A stretch of DNA of 56,671 nucleotides, from positions 1 to 56,671 of the forward strand of contig DAIRVC010000002.1 of the NCBI GenBank assembly GCA_036803025.1. The letters are read 5' to 3'. The notes under the pieces are model-generated. The model was not told the origin of the DNA and made no database searches. It was given only the letters and a program-made list of their open reading frames with translations. Of this stretch, positions 7,616 through 16,123 are shown piece after piece (the first letter of the stretch is position 1; each line of letters opens with the position of its first letter). The translations under genes and the position numbers were made by a program. This DNA is from DAIRVC01 sp036803025 (lineage in GTDB: Bacteria > Chloroflexota > Anaerolineae > Anaerolineales > E44-bin32).

Positions 7616-8971
7616 ATGCCCGACAAGACCGGGCCGGTTAATGTCGACGAGCTGCTGGCCAAGGCCAGACAGCCGTCGGCCGACGCGCTCAGACTGCACC
7701 CCTTCTACCGGGGCAAGGTCGAGGTGGCCGTCAAGTGCCGCGTGCGCGATTTCAACGACTTCGCCATCTGGTACACGCCGGGGGTTGCCGCCTCTTGCCG
7801 GGCGATCGCCGAAAACCCGGCACTGGTTTATGAGCACACCCACAAATGGAACACGGTGGCGGTCGTCTCGGACGGCACGCGCGTCTTGGGCCTGGGGGAT
7901 ATCGGCCCCAAGGCCGGCCTGCCGGTCATGGAAGGCAAGGCACTGCTCTACAAGTACCTGGGCGGGGTAGACGCCTGGCCGATCATGCTGGGCACCAAGG
8001 ACCCGGACAAGATCATCGACATGGTCCTCAACCTCCAGGCCGGCTTCGGCGGCATCAACCTCGAGGACATCTCCCAGCCCAAGTGCTTCCGCATCCTGGA
8101 CACACTCAAGTCGCGAGCCGAGATCCCGGTCTGGCACGACGACCAGCAGGGGACGGCGACGGTCACCCTGGCCGGGCTGCTCAATGCCCTCAAGGTCGTC
8201 GGCAAGGACCTGGCCGACGCGCGCATCGCCTTCATCGGTGTCGGGGCGGCCAACGTCGCCTGCGCCCGGCTGATCTTCAGCGCCGGTGCCGACCCGGCCC
8301 GCTGCATCATGTCCGACATCGACGGGATCCTCAACCGCGAGCGGCGCGACTTCGAGATGCGCAAGGCCGAGTTCGCCGAGCACTGGAAGCTCTGCCAGAT
8401 CACCAATGCCGAAGGCCGGCGCGGCGGGACCGCCGAGGCGATGCAGGGCGCCGACGTGTGTATCGCCTACTCCAAGGCCGGCCCCGGGGCGATCCGCCCC
8501 GAGTGGATCCGCGGCATGGGCAAGGATCCGATCGTCTTCGCCTGCGCCAATCCGGTGCCCGAGATCTGGCCGTGGGAAGCCAAGCAGGCCGGCGCGGCGG
8601 TGGTGGCCACCGGCCGCTCCGATTTCCCCAACCAGGTCAACAACTCCCTGTGCTTCCCGGGGCTCTTCCGCGGCGCCCTCGACGTGCGCGCCTCGACCAT
8701 TACCGACCCGATGTGCTTCGCCGCCGCCCACGCTCTGGCGTCGACGGCCGAGGCCAGGGGCCTGTCGTCCGAGTACATCCTGCCGACCATGGACGAGTGG
8801 GAGGTCATGCCGCGCGAGGCAGCCGCGGTGGCGGTCAAGGCGGTCGAGGACGGCGTGGCCGGCAGGACGGTCACCTTCGACGAGGAGCTGAAGAACGCAG
8901 AGAAGATCATCCGGCGCTCCCGCGACCTGACAGAGATGATGATGGCCGACGGTTTCATAGCCGAGGCCTAG
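7616..8971 (+). CDS. NAD(P)-dependent malic enzyme (decarboxylating malate dehydrogenase)
   Basis: This 451-residue short bacterial malic enzyme interconverts malate with pyruvate, CO2 and NAD(P)H in the cytoplasm. Visible features are the catalytic-Tyr region FAIWYTPGVAASC, the Lys-bearing GPKAGLPVMEGKALLYKYLGG, the metal/acid segment PVWHDDQQGTATV, and a Rossmann start at FIGVGAANVACARL. ATG 7616 follows GGGGAAGGAGAG. It lies 62 bases after acsE on the same strand, so it is probably co-expressed with the acetyl-CoA pathway. There it could link acetyl-CoA-derived pyruvate to C4 acids or supply NAD(P)H. Cofactor preference cannot be read from sequence alone. Confidence 0.92.
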   Translation: MPDKTGPVNVDELLAKARQPSADALRLHPFYRGKVEVAVKCRVRDFNDFAIWYTPGVAASCRAIAENPALVYEHTHKWNTVAVVSDGTRVLGLGDIGPKAGLPVMEGKALLYKYLGGVDAWPIMLGTKDPDKIIDMVLNLQAGFGGINLEDISQPKCFRILDTLKSRAEIPVWHDDQQGTATVTLAGLLNALKVVGKDLADARIAFIGVGAANVACARLIFSAGADPARCIMSDIDGILNRERRDFEMRKAEFAEHWKLCQITNAEGRRGGTAEAMQGADVCIAYSKAGPGAIRPEWIRGMGKDPIVFACANPVPEIWPWEAKQAGAAVVATGRSDFPNQVNNSLCFPGLFRGALDVRASTITDPMCFAAAHALASTAEARGLSSEYILPTMDEWEVMPREAAAVAVKAVEDGVAGRTVTFDEELKNAEKIIRRSRDLTEMMMADGFIAEA

Positions 8972-8995
8972 CCGGCAGCCAAAGGAGAACAGCCT

Positions 8996-9898
8996 ATGTA
9001 TGACCTGATCATCCTCGGCGGCGGCCCTGCGGGCCTGACGGCCACCGCCTACGCCCTGCGCAAGCGGCTCAACGTTCTCCTCATCACCCGCGACTTGGGC
9101 GGGAAGACCAACTATCGCCTGCAGCTGCCTTTCGTCGACAAACACCTGGTCATCAACGGCGAGGAGATCGTCGGGCGGTTCACCAACGAGATCGAGTATC
9201 TGGATTTCGCCCGCGTCTTCGACAAAGCCGAGAAGGTCGAGGCGCTGGAGGACGGTTTCGACGTCTCCACTCGCGAGGGCAAGCGCTATCAGGCCAGGGT
9301 GCTCATCATCGCCACCGGCGCACTCGGCCGGCTGCTGAAGGTGCCGGGGGAGAAGGAGTTTATGAACCGCGGGCTGTGCTACAGCGCCGTCTCCTATGCC
9401 CCGCTGTTCATCGAACGCCAGGCGGTGGTCATCGGCGACGGGACTCTGGCGCTGCGCTCGACCGCCGAACTGGCCAGCATCGCCCGCAAGGTCACCCTGG
9501 TCGCCGCCAGCCACGGGGAACTGGATTCGCCCATGGGGCGCAAGATCCTGGCCAGCCCTAATGTCGAAGTGCTGGAGGGCTTCCAGGTCGAGGCGGTGCT
9601 GGGCGACGAATACGCCCGCCGGCTGGTCATCGCCCGCGAGGATGAAAAGCGCGAGATCGAGGCGGATGCGTTCTTCGTTGAAGTGAGCCTGACCCCGCAG
9701 TCGCAGATCGTCGCCCATCTGGTCAAGGTCGACGATCAGGGGCGGATCGTCGTCGACTCGCGCAACCGCACCTCGCGCCAGGGGATCTTCGCCGCCGGCG
9801 ACGTCACGGACGTCGTTGCCGAGCAGGCCCTGATCGCCATTGGCGAGGGCGCCAAGGCGGCCTTGACCGCCTACGAGTACTTGCTGCAACAGCCGTGA
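8996..9898 (+). CDS. Thioredoxin-reductase-like flavoprotein lacking the redox disulfide
   Basis: This 300-residue FAD/NAD(P) two-domain oxidoreductase has the TrxR layout. FAD-binding GGGPAG is at residues 8-13, the ATG motif is in LIIATGALGR, the second nucleotide loop is VVIGDGTLALRS, and the C-terminal FAD motif is GIFAAGDVTD. Where TrxR has CATC, this protein has SAVS (S130 and S133 in GLCYSAVSYAP), so it cannot reduce thioredoxin through a dithiol. It may be a ferredoxin/flavodoxin:NAD(P) reductase-type enzyme or pass electrons to another partner. It follows malic enzyme by 24 bases, hinting at NAD(P)H use in the acetyl-CoA pathway. Partner unknown. Confidence 0.88.
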   Translation: MYDLIILGGGPAGLTATAYALRKRLNVLLITRDLGGKTNYRLQLPFVDKHLVINGEEIVGRFTNEIEYLDFARVFDKAEKVEALEDGFDVSTREGKRYQARVLIIATGALGRLLKVPGEKEFMNRGLCYSAVSYAPLFIERQAVVIGDGTLALRSTAELASIARKVTLVAASHGELDSPMGRKILASPNVEVLEGFQVEAVLGDEYARRLVIAREDEKREIEADAFFVEVSLTPQSQIVAHLVKVDDQGRIVVDSRNRTSRQGIFAAGDVTDVVAEQALIAIGEGAKAALTAYEYLLQQP

Positions 9899-10038
9899 GT
9901 CCCAGCTTGGCGGCGCGCCGCCCGCCAGGACCCGCCCGCGCAGCCGCACCCGTCAGGCTGTGCACCTTGAACAAGCAAGGGATCCCCGCCGGTCAGTCGG
10001 TCGATGGCCGGACGGTTGAAGGCAAAGGAGTGCACTCG
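9899..10038. other. 140-base spacer with GGCGGC palindrome
   Basis: The spacer after the flavoprotein gene holds a 14-base perfect palindrome at 9909-9922 (GGCGGCGCGCCGCC) and then no recognisable promoter hexamers. Its end supplies AAAGGAG (10024-10030) for the next gene. The reading frame upstream of 10039 is open, but the codons look non-coding. Confidence 0.45.
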
Positions 10039-10605
10039 ATGTCAACTCAGCAGGATCTCAACTACCGACAGCTCATCACTCTGCGCGACGGCGTGCGCGT
10101 GCTGCTGCGCCTGCTGACCGTGGAAGATCGCCAGGCGCTGGTCGATCTCTACCGGCCGGTCGCCCCGGAAGACCTGCGCTACATGCGCCATGACGTCACC
10201 GACCATCGTGTCGTCGAGCCCTGGGTCGACGAGCTCGACTACGACAAGGTCCTGCCGCTCGTCGCCTTGGTCGGCGACCGCATCGTCGGCAACTGCACCC
10301 TGCACCTGGGGAGCGGACCGACGCGGCACGTGGGCGAAGTGCGCATCTACCTATCCAAGGAGTATCGCCGACGCGGCCTGGGGACGCGCATGCTCCAGAC
10401 GCTGGTCGACATGGGCAAGCGCCGCCACATTCACTATGTCCTGGCTCAGGTGGTCGTCGATCAGACCAACGAGGTCAAGGCTTTTCAGCAGATGGGCTTC
10501 GAACGCAAGTGCAACCTGGAGAACTTCTTCATGCTGCCCGACGGTGACCTGCGTGACGTGGTCCAGCTCGTCCTGCGGCTGCGGGCGGTGCACGACGAGT
10601 TCTGA
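10039..10605 (+). CDS. GNAT-family N-acetyltransferase
   Basis: This 188-residue protein has one GNAT fold. Beta-alpha elements run from ITLRDGVRVLLRLLTVEDRQAL, and the acetyl-CoA pyrophosphate loop is EYRRRGLGTRML. Late strands follow, with NEVKAFQQMGFERKC. I chose ATG 10039, 8 bases after AAAGGAG; the longer frame to 9895 overlaps the upstream stop and has an atypical Pro/Ala/Arg-rich tail. Its substrate is unknown. As the last gene of the acs cluster and a user of acetyl-CoA it could be a protein lysine acetyltransferase, but that is speculation. Confidence 0.85.
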   Translation: MSTQQDLNYRQLITLRDGVRVLLRLLTVEDRQALVDLYRPVAPEDLRYMRHDVTDHRVVEPWVDELDYDKVLPLVALVGDRIVGNCTLHLGSGPTRHVGEVRIYLSKEYRRRGLGTRMLQTLVDMGKRRHIHYVLAQVVVDQTNEVKAFQQMGFERKCNLENFFMLPDGDLRDVVQLVLRLRAVHDEF

Positions 10606-10619
10606 CCGCCCAGCGAGGT

Positions 10620-11552
10620 TCAGCCGCGAGTGACCAACCAGACACCGAGCAGGATCGCCCCGCCCCCGAGCAGGATCGCGGCGGAGATCGGCTCGCCCAG
10701 CAGGGGCGCCGCCAGCGCGGTCGTGACCAGGGGCTCCAGGTAGAGGAATGAGCCGACCTGGGTGGCGTCGACAGCCTGCAGGCCGTCATACCAGAATAGG
10801 TACGCCAGTCCGGAACAAGCCACGCCGAGGAAGACCAGCGCTCCCCATGCGGCCGTGCTCATTTCGGCCAGACCCCGCCATCCCCCGTCCAGTACTGTCC
10901 AGCCTGCGCTGAAGACACACCCGGCCAGGAAGCCGTACAGCAGCAGGGTCACCGCCAGGATGGGTGACTCGTCCGGCGTCTGCCCAGGCAGCCGGTCGCC
11001 GAGGTACCGCTTGCTGACGATGGTGTAGACCGCCCAATTCACGGCGCTGAGCACGATCAGTCCATCGCCGGAGGTGAACGCGCGGCCGCCGGCCAGCGCT
11101 GCCAGACTGCCCCCGCTGATGACGGTCAGCACCCCAACGGCGGCCAGCCCGATCCCCGCCAGCCGCAGGATCCCCAGCCGCTCGTGCAAGAACAACCATC
11201 CCAATAGCGCGACAAACACCGGGATGCTGGCGATGATCCAGGAGGTCACCGTTGCGCTGGCGGTCAGCAGCCCCGTCATCTGCAGCCACTGATGAAACGC
11301 CGTCCCCAGGAAACCGAGCAGGACGACGCCCGGCACGGCCCGGCGCGGCAATCGGCGCAGGCCGCCCCGGCGCCAGACGACTGCCGCCAACACCAGCGTC
11401 CCGATCGAATTGCGCGCGACGGCGATGGCCGACGGGCTGAGCTCGCGCAGCGCGATCTTGATGGCGATGAACGAGGCACCCCAGAAGACGATGGCCAGCA
11501 GCAGCCCGATGAACGCCGTCCGACGCTTCACCGAGGCCGCCTGCGCCGTCAT
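10620..11552 (-). CDS. EamA/DMT-family transporter
   Basis: This 310-residue integral membrane protein has about ten hydrophobic helices in two EamA repeats. The first begins FIGLLLAIVFWGASFIAIKI and the second begins near VLSAVNWAVYTIVSKRYLG. Members export amino acids, metabolites or drugs; the substrate here is unknown. The ATG at 11552 overlaps the stop of the upstream acyltransferase gene in an ATGA quartet, so the pair is co-translated. An upstream open frame to 12101 is just read-through of the neighbouring gene's shadow. It converges on the + strand GNAT, with only 14 bases between. Confidence 0.9.
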   Translation of the reverse strand: MTAQAASVKRRTAFIGLLLAIVFWGASFIAIKIALRELSPSAIAVARNSIGTLVLAAVVWRRGGLRRLPRRAVPGVVLLGFLGTAFHQWLQMTGLLTASATVTSWIIASIPVFVALLGWLFLHERLGILRLAGIGLAAVGVLTVISGGSLAALAGGRAFTSGDGLIVLSAVNWAVYTIVSKRYLGDRLPGQTPDESPILAVTLLLYGFLAGCVFSAGWTVLDGGWRGLAEMSTAAWGALVFLGVACSGLAYLFWYDGLQAVDATQVGSFLYLEPLVTTALAAPLLGEPISAAILLGGGAILLGVWLVTRG

Positions 11553-12583
11553 CCCGCACTGGTCCGCGAGATGGTCATCCGCGCGACATAGCGCGCCACG
11601 CCGCCCAGGCGGTACTTGTAGTCCTCGTCTCCCCGCATGAAGTCGAATTCTGTCCGGCCATTCTCGATCGCCCAGCGGATCAGATGGCCGACCAGGACCC
11701 AACCCAGCGAGAGATCGAGAAAAGCGGGATCCAACCCGGAGTTGTACACCCACACCCGTCCGCCGTAGTCGAGGTTGAGGTAGCCCGCAGCCGGCGTCCC
11801 GCCGACGGAGAGCAGAGCCAATTGCAGCCAGCCGGCCTGGTGCGCGGCGGGCAAGGCGGCGTGGAACTGCGCCCGCATCGCCTGCGTCAGGAAACCGGCC
11901 TTGTGCGGATCGAAGGCCATCAGGCGCATGAAGGTGTCGATGGCGGCGCCGACATCCTCCTGCGGACCGACGATGCGCCAGGAGAGCGGCTGGGGATACG
12001 CCTCCGCCCGGCGCATCTTCCGGCGCAGCTCGTGACGCTGCTTCTTGTCCAGCCCCGCCAGGTATCCTTCCCAGTCGGCAGGCAGACGGATGACCGGGCA
12101 CGGCGACAGCCGCTGGCGCTGTACTGCCCAGCCCTTCGCCCGGGCCGCCGCCTCGATTGCGTCCAGGCTGGGCGACGACTCGGGGATGTTGTAGAGGTCA
12201 AGCACTTGCCAACCGGCCGGTCCGTCCTGATCCAATGCGTCGAGCAGCTCGCCGGCGAACGTCGTCATGTGCTCCGCGGGGACGATCACATCCAGGTAGT
12301 CCGAAATCTCCACGCTACCCAGGAGCATCAGGCCCGCCTGCCCATCGCGCGTGCGAGCGGCGAACAGCGGCGCCAGCCCGGCCAGCGCGCCGCTCTGCTC
12401 ACGCCCAGCGGCGATCCACAGATCGCCGTCCGGCCATTCCCCTCCCCCGCGTGTGGACCACCAGGCCTTCAGGTACTCGTGCCTCAGGAAGGGGACATCG
12501 GTGATCGAGCGGGCCAGCAGGCCGTTCCACTCCCCGGCCAAGGCTTCGAATGCATCCGGGTGGCGATGAAAGGTGACGTGCAT
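11549..12583 (-). CDS. BioF2/FemAB-like GNAT acyltransferase
   Basis: This 344-residue protein resembles the Acetyltransf_6 (BioF2-like, CelD-type) group of double-GNAT aminoacyl or acyl transferases. Supporting blocks are an N-terminal EWNGLLARS and FLRHEYLKAWW, the central basic segment LDKKQRHELRRKMRRAE, and the C-terminal LDYGGRVWVYNSGLDP and EFDFMRGDEDYKYRLGG. The family modifies cell-envelope polymers or small molecules at the membrane. Coupling to the EamA exporter suggests the two act on the same compound. The ATG at 12583 lies 27 bases after an extended -10 element on the minus strand. Confidence 0.82.
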   Translation of the reverse strand: MHVTFHRHPDAFEALAGEWNGLLARSITDVPFLRHEYLKAWWSTRGGGEWPDGDLWIAAGREQSGALAGLAPLFAARTRDGQAGLMLLGSVEISDYLDVIVPAEHMTTFAGELLDALDQDGPAGWQVLDLYNIPESSPSLDAIEAAARAKGWAVQRQRLSPCPVIRLPADWEGYLAGLDKKQRHELRRKMRRAEAYPQPLSWRIVGPQEDVGAAIDTFMRLMAFDPHKAGFLTQAMRAQFHAALPAAHQAGWLQLALLSVGGTPAAGYLNLDYGGRVWVYNSGLDPAFLDLSLGWVLVGHLIRWAIENGRTEFDFMRGDEDYKYRLGGVARYVARMTISRTSAG

Positions 12584-12610
12584 GCGGCTCCTGCGCTGGC
12601 GGTTCGCCGG

Positions 12611-12616
12611 ATTCTA
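12611..12616 (-). promoter_or_regulatory. Extended -10 (TGGTAGAAT) for the acyltransferase-EamA pair
   Basis: On the minus strand TAGAAT is preceded by TG plus one base and followed by CC, the same arrangement seen at several other promoters in this window. No good -35 is visible, as is common for extended -10 promoters. The start codon is 27 bases downstream. Confidence 0.5.
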
Positions 12617-12646
12617 CCAGTCGTGGCAGGCTTCTTGCACACGTCG

Positions 12647-12675
12647 TTGCATGGCCTCCGCCCTTTCTGTACAAT
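12647..12675 (+). promoter_or_regulatory. Sigma-70-type promoter giving a near-leaderless mRNA
   Basis: TTGCAT (12647-12652) and TACAAT (12670-12675) are separated by 17 bases. The expected transcription start is about 12682, one base before the ATG at 12683, and no Shine-Dalgarno sequence is present. The message should be leaderless or nearly so. Confidence 0.65.
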
Positions 12676-12682
12676 TAGCACC

Positions 12683-14872
12683 ATGCCCGTAAACCTGGAC
12701 GCGGACGTCGCGCTGTTGCACGTCGCCGGCGGGGAGGCGCGCGTGACCGCGCCGCCGGGTACGCTGGCATCGACCCCGCCCCGGCGCGCCGGGCGCGGCC
12801 GCGCCGAGGATCTCCTCTTCCTGACCCTCAGTCTGGTCGGCCCGCGGCCGGTCTCCCCCGGTCTGGTCGACCATTTGGCGCAGTTGGCGGCCGATAGCTT
12901 CTACGGCACACCCGGATCCGTGACCGCCGCACTGCGCCAGGCGGCGGAGGAGATCAACGACAACCTGCTCGACGCCAACCAGGATCCGCGCGAGCCTCGC
13001 CAGCTCGAGGGGCGCCTGATGGCCGGCGTCCTGCGCGGGCACGACCTGTTTCTGGCGCAGTGCGGTGTCGGCCAGGCGATTCTCGTTCGGCCTGGTCAGG
13101 TCACCCGCCTGACCTCGGAGGAAGCCGCCGGCCGACCGCTCGGTCAGACAGCCAGTCCGTTCGTCCGCTATCACCATGTCGAAGCTCAAGCGGGGGACCT
13201 GGTCGTCCTGACCAGCGCCCCTCCTCCGGGTTGGTCGGATCCAACCCTCTCCGCCCTGAGCGGCCTGGAGCCGGCCCGCGCCCTCGATCGACTGGTCGCC
13301 GCCAGCAGCGCTGATCTGACCGGGGTTCTGCTGCGGGTGACCGAGCCAGGCACGGCAGCCACGCCGCTCGGTGCGCCGAGCGCAGCCGCCCGACCCTCGG
13401 CGCGTGAGGCAGCCTCCGGGCGCTCACAGCCTGCGCGACCGGTGCGGCCGGCCGCGGCCGGGCTCAGGCAGGCGCAGGCCCGTCCCGCGCGCGCGGCTCG
13501 CCCGGCTCCACGCCCCAAGGGCCCGTCGCGCCTGGCGGCGCTGCGGGTCCGCCTCGAGCCTGTGGCCGCACGCGCCGGCGCCCTGCTCACCGCGCTCGGG
13601 CAGCGGATTGTGAACCTGGTGACCCGACTGGCGCCCGGCCTGGCCGAGCCGCCTCGCCTGGGATCGTTCCGGCCGGGCGCGCTGGCGGCCACGGCCGTGG
13701 CCGTCCCGCTGATTGTGGTGGCCATCGCCAGCGTTGTCTACTTCAGGCAGGGCCGCGGGGAGCAGTTCCAGGAATACCTGGCCCAGGCCCAGGCGGCTAT
13801 CGTCGCCGCGCAGCTCAAGACCGACCCGCAGGAAGCGCTGGCCGATTGGCGGGCCGCACTGGGATGGATCGATCTGGCCGAGTCGTACCGCCGGACCGGC
13901 GATTCCCAAGAGCTGCGCCAGATCATTCAGGAAGCGCTGGACAGCGCCGAGCTCGTCTTACGTCTGGACTACCGTCCCGCGATCAGCGGCGGCTTTGGCG
14001 GCGGCGCCCGCCTGACGGCCATGGCCGCGACCACGACCGACCTGTATGTCTACGATGCCGAACGTCAGCGCATCTGGCGCGCCTGGTCGACCGGGCGCGG
14101 CTACGAGATCGACCGTGACTTCGATTGCCTCGACGGGCAGGGCAGCGTTCCGGGGATGGGCGAGCCGATCGATCTGGTGGCGCTGAACGAACCGGGCATT
14201 CTGGGCGTGGCCGGCGTGGTCGCCGTCGACCAGGACGGCACGCTGGTGTATTGCGGCCCCGAGACCCCCAAGGCCTACTCGGAGCTCACACCGCCGGCCA
14301 CCGGCCTGGGCCGTATCCAGGCCATCGAGGTCTTCTCCAACCGGCTGTACGTGCTCGATCCGGAGGCGAATTCGGTCTGGATCTACGACGCCACCGGCGG
14401 GCTGTTCGCCGGGAATGCCGGGCTGTACTTCGTCGAGGAGACCCCCGACTTGCGCGAGGCGATCGATCTGGCATTGGCGCAGGATCAGCTTCTGCTGCTG
14501 TTTGCCGACGGCCACATGGAGAGCTGCCGGCGCTCGGTCGAGACCGACACCGGGGGCGGGACGCGCATCAGCGTCGAGTGTGAACGCGATCTGCGCTTCC
14601 AGGATGAGCGCGCCGGCTTCGAACCGTCCGACCACATTCTGGGCGCCACGCCGAGGGCGATGGTCTACTCGCCGCCGCCAGAGCCGTCGCTGTACTTCCT
14701 CGATTCAGAGAGCGGGGACGTCTACCTGTACAGCATGCGCCTGGTTTACCAGGGCCGCTTCCTGCCCGCCGAGCCGTTCGAGGCCGTCCCCAATGCCATC
14801 GCCGTCGGGCCGCCCAACGAGTTGTTCGTCGCCGTCGAAGACCAGATCTACTTCGCCCAGCCGCTGCGCTAG
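12683..14872 (+). CDS. PP2C-like (probably inactive) domain, membrane helix and propeller-like extracytoplasmic domain
   Basis: This 729-residue protein has three parts. Residues 1 to about 215 resemble a PP2C phosphatase fold, with GRLMAGVLRGHDLFLAQCGVGQAILVR and TRLT matching the strand that usually reads GDSR. The metal-binding aspartates (DGxGG, GDS) are absent, so it is probably a pseudophosphatase. An Ala/Pro/Arg-rich linker follows to about 300. One membrane helix (about 333-355, ALAATAVAVPLIVVAIASVV) precedes an extracytoplasmic region. From about 430 repeats such as DLYVYDAERQRIWR, RLYVLDPEANSVWIYD and SLYFLDSESGDVYLYS look like beta-propeller blades. ATG 12683 suits the promoter; an in-frame extension to 11684 only shadows the opposite-strand gene. 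Probably a sensor; ligand unknown. Confidence 0.78.
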   Translation: MPVNLDADVALLHVAGGEARVTAPPGTLASTPPRRAGRGRAEDLLFLTLSLVGPRPVSPGLVDHLAQLAADSFYGTPGSVTAALRQAAEEINDNLLDANQDPREPRQLEGRLMAGVLRGHDLFLAQCGVGQAILVRPGQVTRLTSEEAAGRPLGQTASPFVRYHHVEAQAGDLVVLTSAPPPGWSDPTLSALSGLEPARALDRLVAASSADLTGVLLRVTEPGTAATPLGAPSAAARPSAREAASGRSQPARPVRPAAAGLRQAQARPARAARPAPRPKGPSRLAALRVRLEPVAARAGALLTALGQRIVNLVTRLAPGLAEPPRLGSFRPGALAATAVAVPLIVVAIASVVYFRQGRGEQFQEYLAQAQAAIVAAQLKTDPQEALADWRAALGWIDLAESYRRTGDSQELRQIIQEALDSAELVLRLDYRPAISGGFGGGARLTAMAATTTDLYVYDAERQRIWRAWSTGRGYEIDRDFDCLDGQGSVPGMGEPIDLVALNEPGILGVAGVVAVDQDGTLVYCGPETPKAYSELTPPATGLGRIQAIEVFSNRLYVLDPEANSVWIYDATGGLFAGNAGLYFVEETPDLREAIDLALAQDQLLLLFADGHMESCRRSVETDTGGGTRISVECERDLRFQDERAGFEPSDHILGATPRAMVYSPPPEPSLYFLDSESGDVYLYSMRLVYQGRFLPAEPFEAVPNAIAVGPPNELFVAVEDQIYFAQPLR

Positions 14873-14891
14873 GCGGGCTTGCGGCCGGGCT

Positions 14892-14920
14892 TTGACTTTC
14901 ATGCACTGCCCCGTTAGAAT
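14892..14920 (+). promoter_or_regulatory. Promoter of coaE
   Basis: TTGACT (14892-14897) and TAGAAT (14915-14920) are spaced by 17 bases, a near-consensus sigma-70 promoter. The predicted start near 14927 leaves a short leader with GGAGGAG (14942-14948) before the GTG at 14954. Confidence 0.75.
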
Positions 14921-14953
14921 CCTCGGCGCGGAACGCCTGCGGGAGGAGTTCGA

Positions 14954-16087
14954 GTGAGCCGCTGGGCTGGCAAGTACGTCATCGGGCTGACCGGGAATAT
15001 CGCCACGGGCAAGAGCGTGGTGCGCAAGATGCTCGAGCATCTGGGGGCCTACGGCATCGATGCCGACGCGCTCTCGCACCGGGCCATGGCCAAGGACGCG
15101 CCCGGCTACCCGGCGGTCGTCAAGGCCTTCGGCGAGTGGATCTGCGACGAAGAGGGCCAGATCGACCGGGGCCGCCTGGCCAAACTGGCCTTCGCCGACC
15201 CGACCGCCCTCGACCGGCTGGAAGCCATCATCCACCCCCTGGTCGGGCATGCCGTCGATCTGCTCATCCGCCGCGCCAAACAGAGCGTCGTGGTCATCGA
15301 GGCCATCAAGATCCTCGAGTCCGACCTGGCCGCCGGCTGTGACACGATCTGGGTGGTCGACGCCCCCGAGATGCTGCAGATCGCCCGCCTGATGCACAAG
15401 CGCAGTCTGTCCGAAGCTGCCGCGCGGCAGCGCATCGCCGCGCAGGCTCCGCAGGCCCTCAAGTTGCGCGCCGCCAAGCTGATCATCCACAATGATGGGT
15501 CGTTCGAGACCGCCTGGGAGCAGGTCCAGGAGGCGTGGGCCAAACTGCCGCGGCCGGAGGAGCCCCTGCTCCACCGTCCGCCGCCGACGCGCCCCGGGCA
15601 GTTCGTCGTTCGCCGCGGGCGTCCGCAAGACGCCGACGAGATCGCCCGCTTCATTACGCGCGTCACGCAGGGGAAGCGCCGCATGACGCGCGGTGATGTG
15701 ATGGCCGCCTTCGGTGAGAAGGCCTACCTGATGATCGAACGCGACGCCAAGCTGGCCGGAGTGGCCGGGTGGCAGGTGGAGAACCTGGTCACGCGCATCG
15801 ACGAACTGTATTTCGAGGCCGGACTGCCCCTCGACCAGGCGATCCCGGCGCTGATGGAGACCGTCGAGACCGCCTCATCGGAGCTGCAAAGCGAGGCCTC
15901 CCTGCTCTTCCTCCCGCCGCATCTCGCCCAACACGCCGGCGCCTGGCGCACGGTCGGCTACCGTCCGCAGACCATTCAGGGGCTGGGCGTGCGCGCCTGG
16001 CAGGAAGCGGCCATCGAGTCGATGCCGCGCGGCGCCTCACTCTGGTTCAAGCGGCTGCGGGAGGATCGGGTTCTCCGACCGGTCTGA
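14954..16087 (+). CDS. coaE: Dephospho-CoA kinase fused to a C-terminal GNAT-like domain
   Basis: This 377-residue protein. Residues 1 to about 205 are CoaE, which phosphorylates the 3'-OH of dephospho-CoA in the last step of CoA synthesis: P-loop GLTGNIATGKS, IDADALSH, HPLVGHAV, and the IHNDGSFE tail. CoaE alone is about 200 residues. The extra 170 residues from about 220 (FVVRRGRPQDADEIARFITRV through AYLMIERDAKLAGVAGWQVENL to AGAWRTVGYRP) look like a GNAT-type fold, though without a clear acetyl-CoA loop. The GTG start follows GGAGGAG by five bases. The fusion could sense CoA thioesters and tune CoA synthesis, but that is inference. Confidence 0.9.
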   Translation: MSRWAGKYVIGLTGNIATGKSVVRKMLEHLGAYGIDADALSHRAMAKDAPGYPAVVKAFGEWICDEEGQIDRGRLAKLAFADPTALDRLEAIIHPLVGHAVDLLIRRAKQSVVVIEAIKILESDLAAGCDTIWVVDAPEMLQIARLMHKRSLSEAAARQRIAAQAPQALKLRAAKLIIHNDGSFETAWEQVQEAWAKLPRPEEPLLHRPPPTRPGQFVVRRGRPQDADEIARFITRVTQGKRRMTRGDVMAAFGEKAYLMIERDAKLAGVAGWQVENLVTRIDELYFEAGLPLDQAIPALMETVETASSELQSEASLLFLPPHLAQHAGAWRTVGYRPQTIQGLGVRAWQEAAIESMPRGASLWFKRLREDRVLRPV

Positions 16088-16123
16088 CCCTCGGCCCGCC
16101 CCGCGCACCTTGCCCTGCCTCCA

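Noticed and set aside
7538..9949. 803-residue open frame on the minus strand opposite malic enzyme and the flavoprotein
   Set aside because: It is an antisense shadow in GC-rich DNA. The plus-strand genes have clear motifs and ribosome sites; the antisense product has no recognisable domain.
11684..12682. 333-residue N-terminal extension of the PP2C-like protein
   Set aside because: It overlaps the opposite-strand acyltransferase and a good promoter sits just before ATG 12683.
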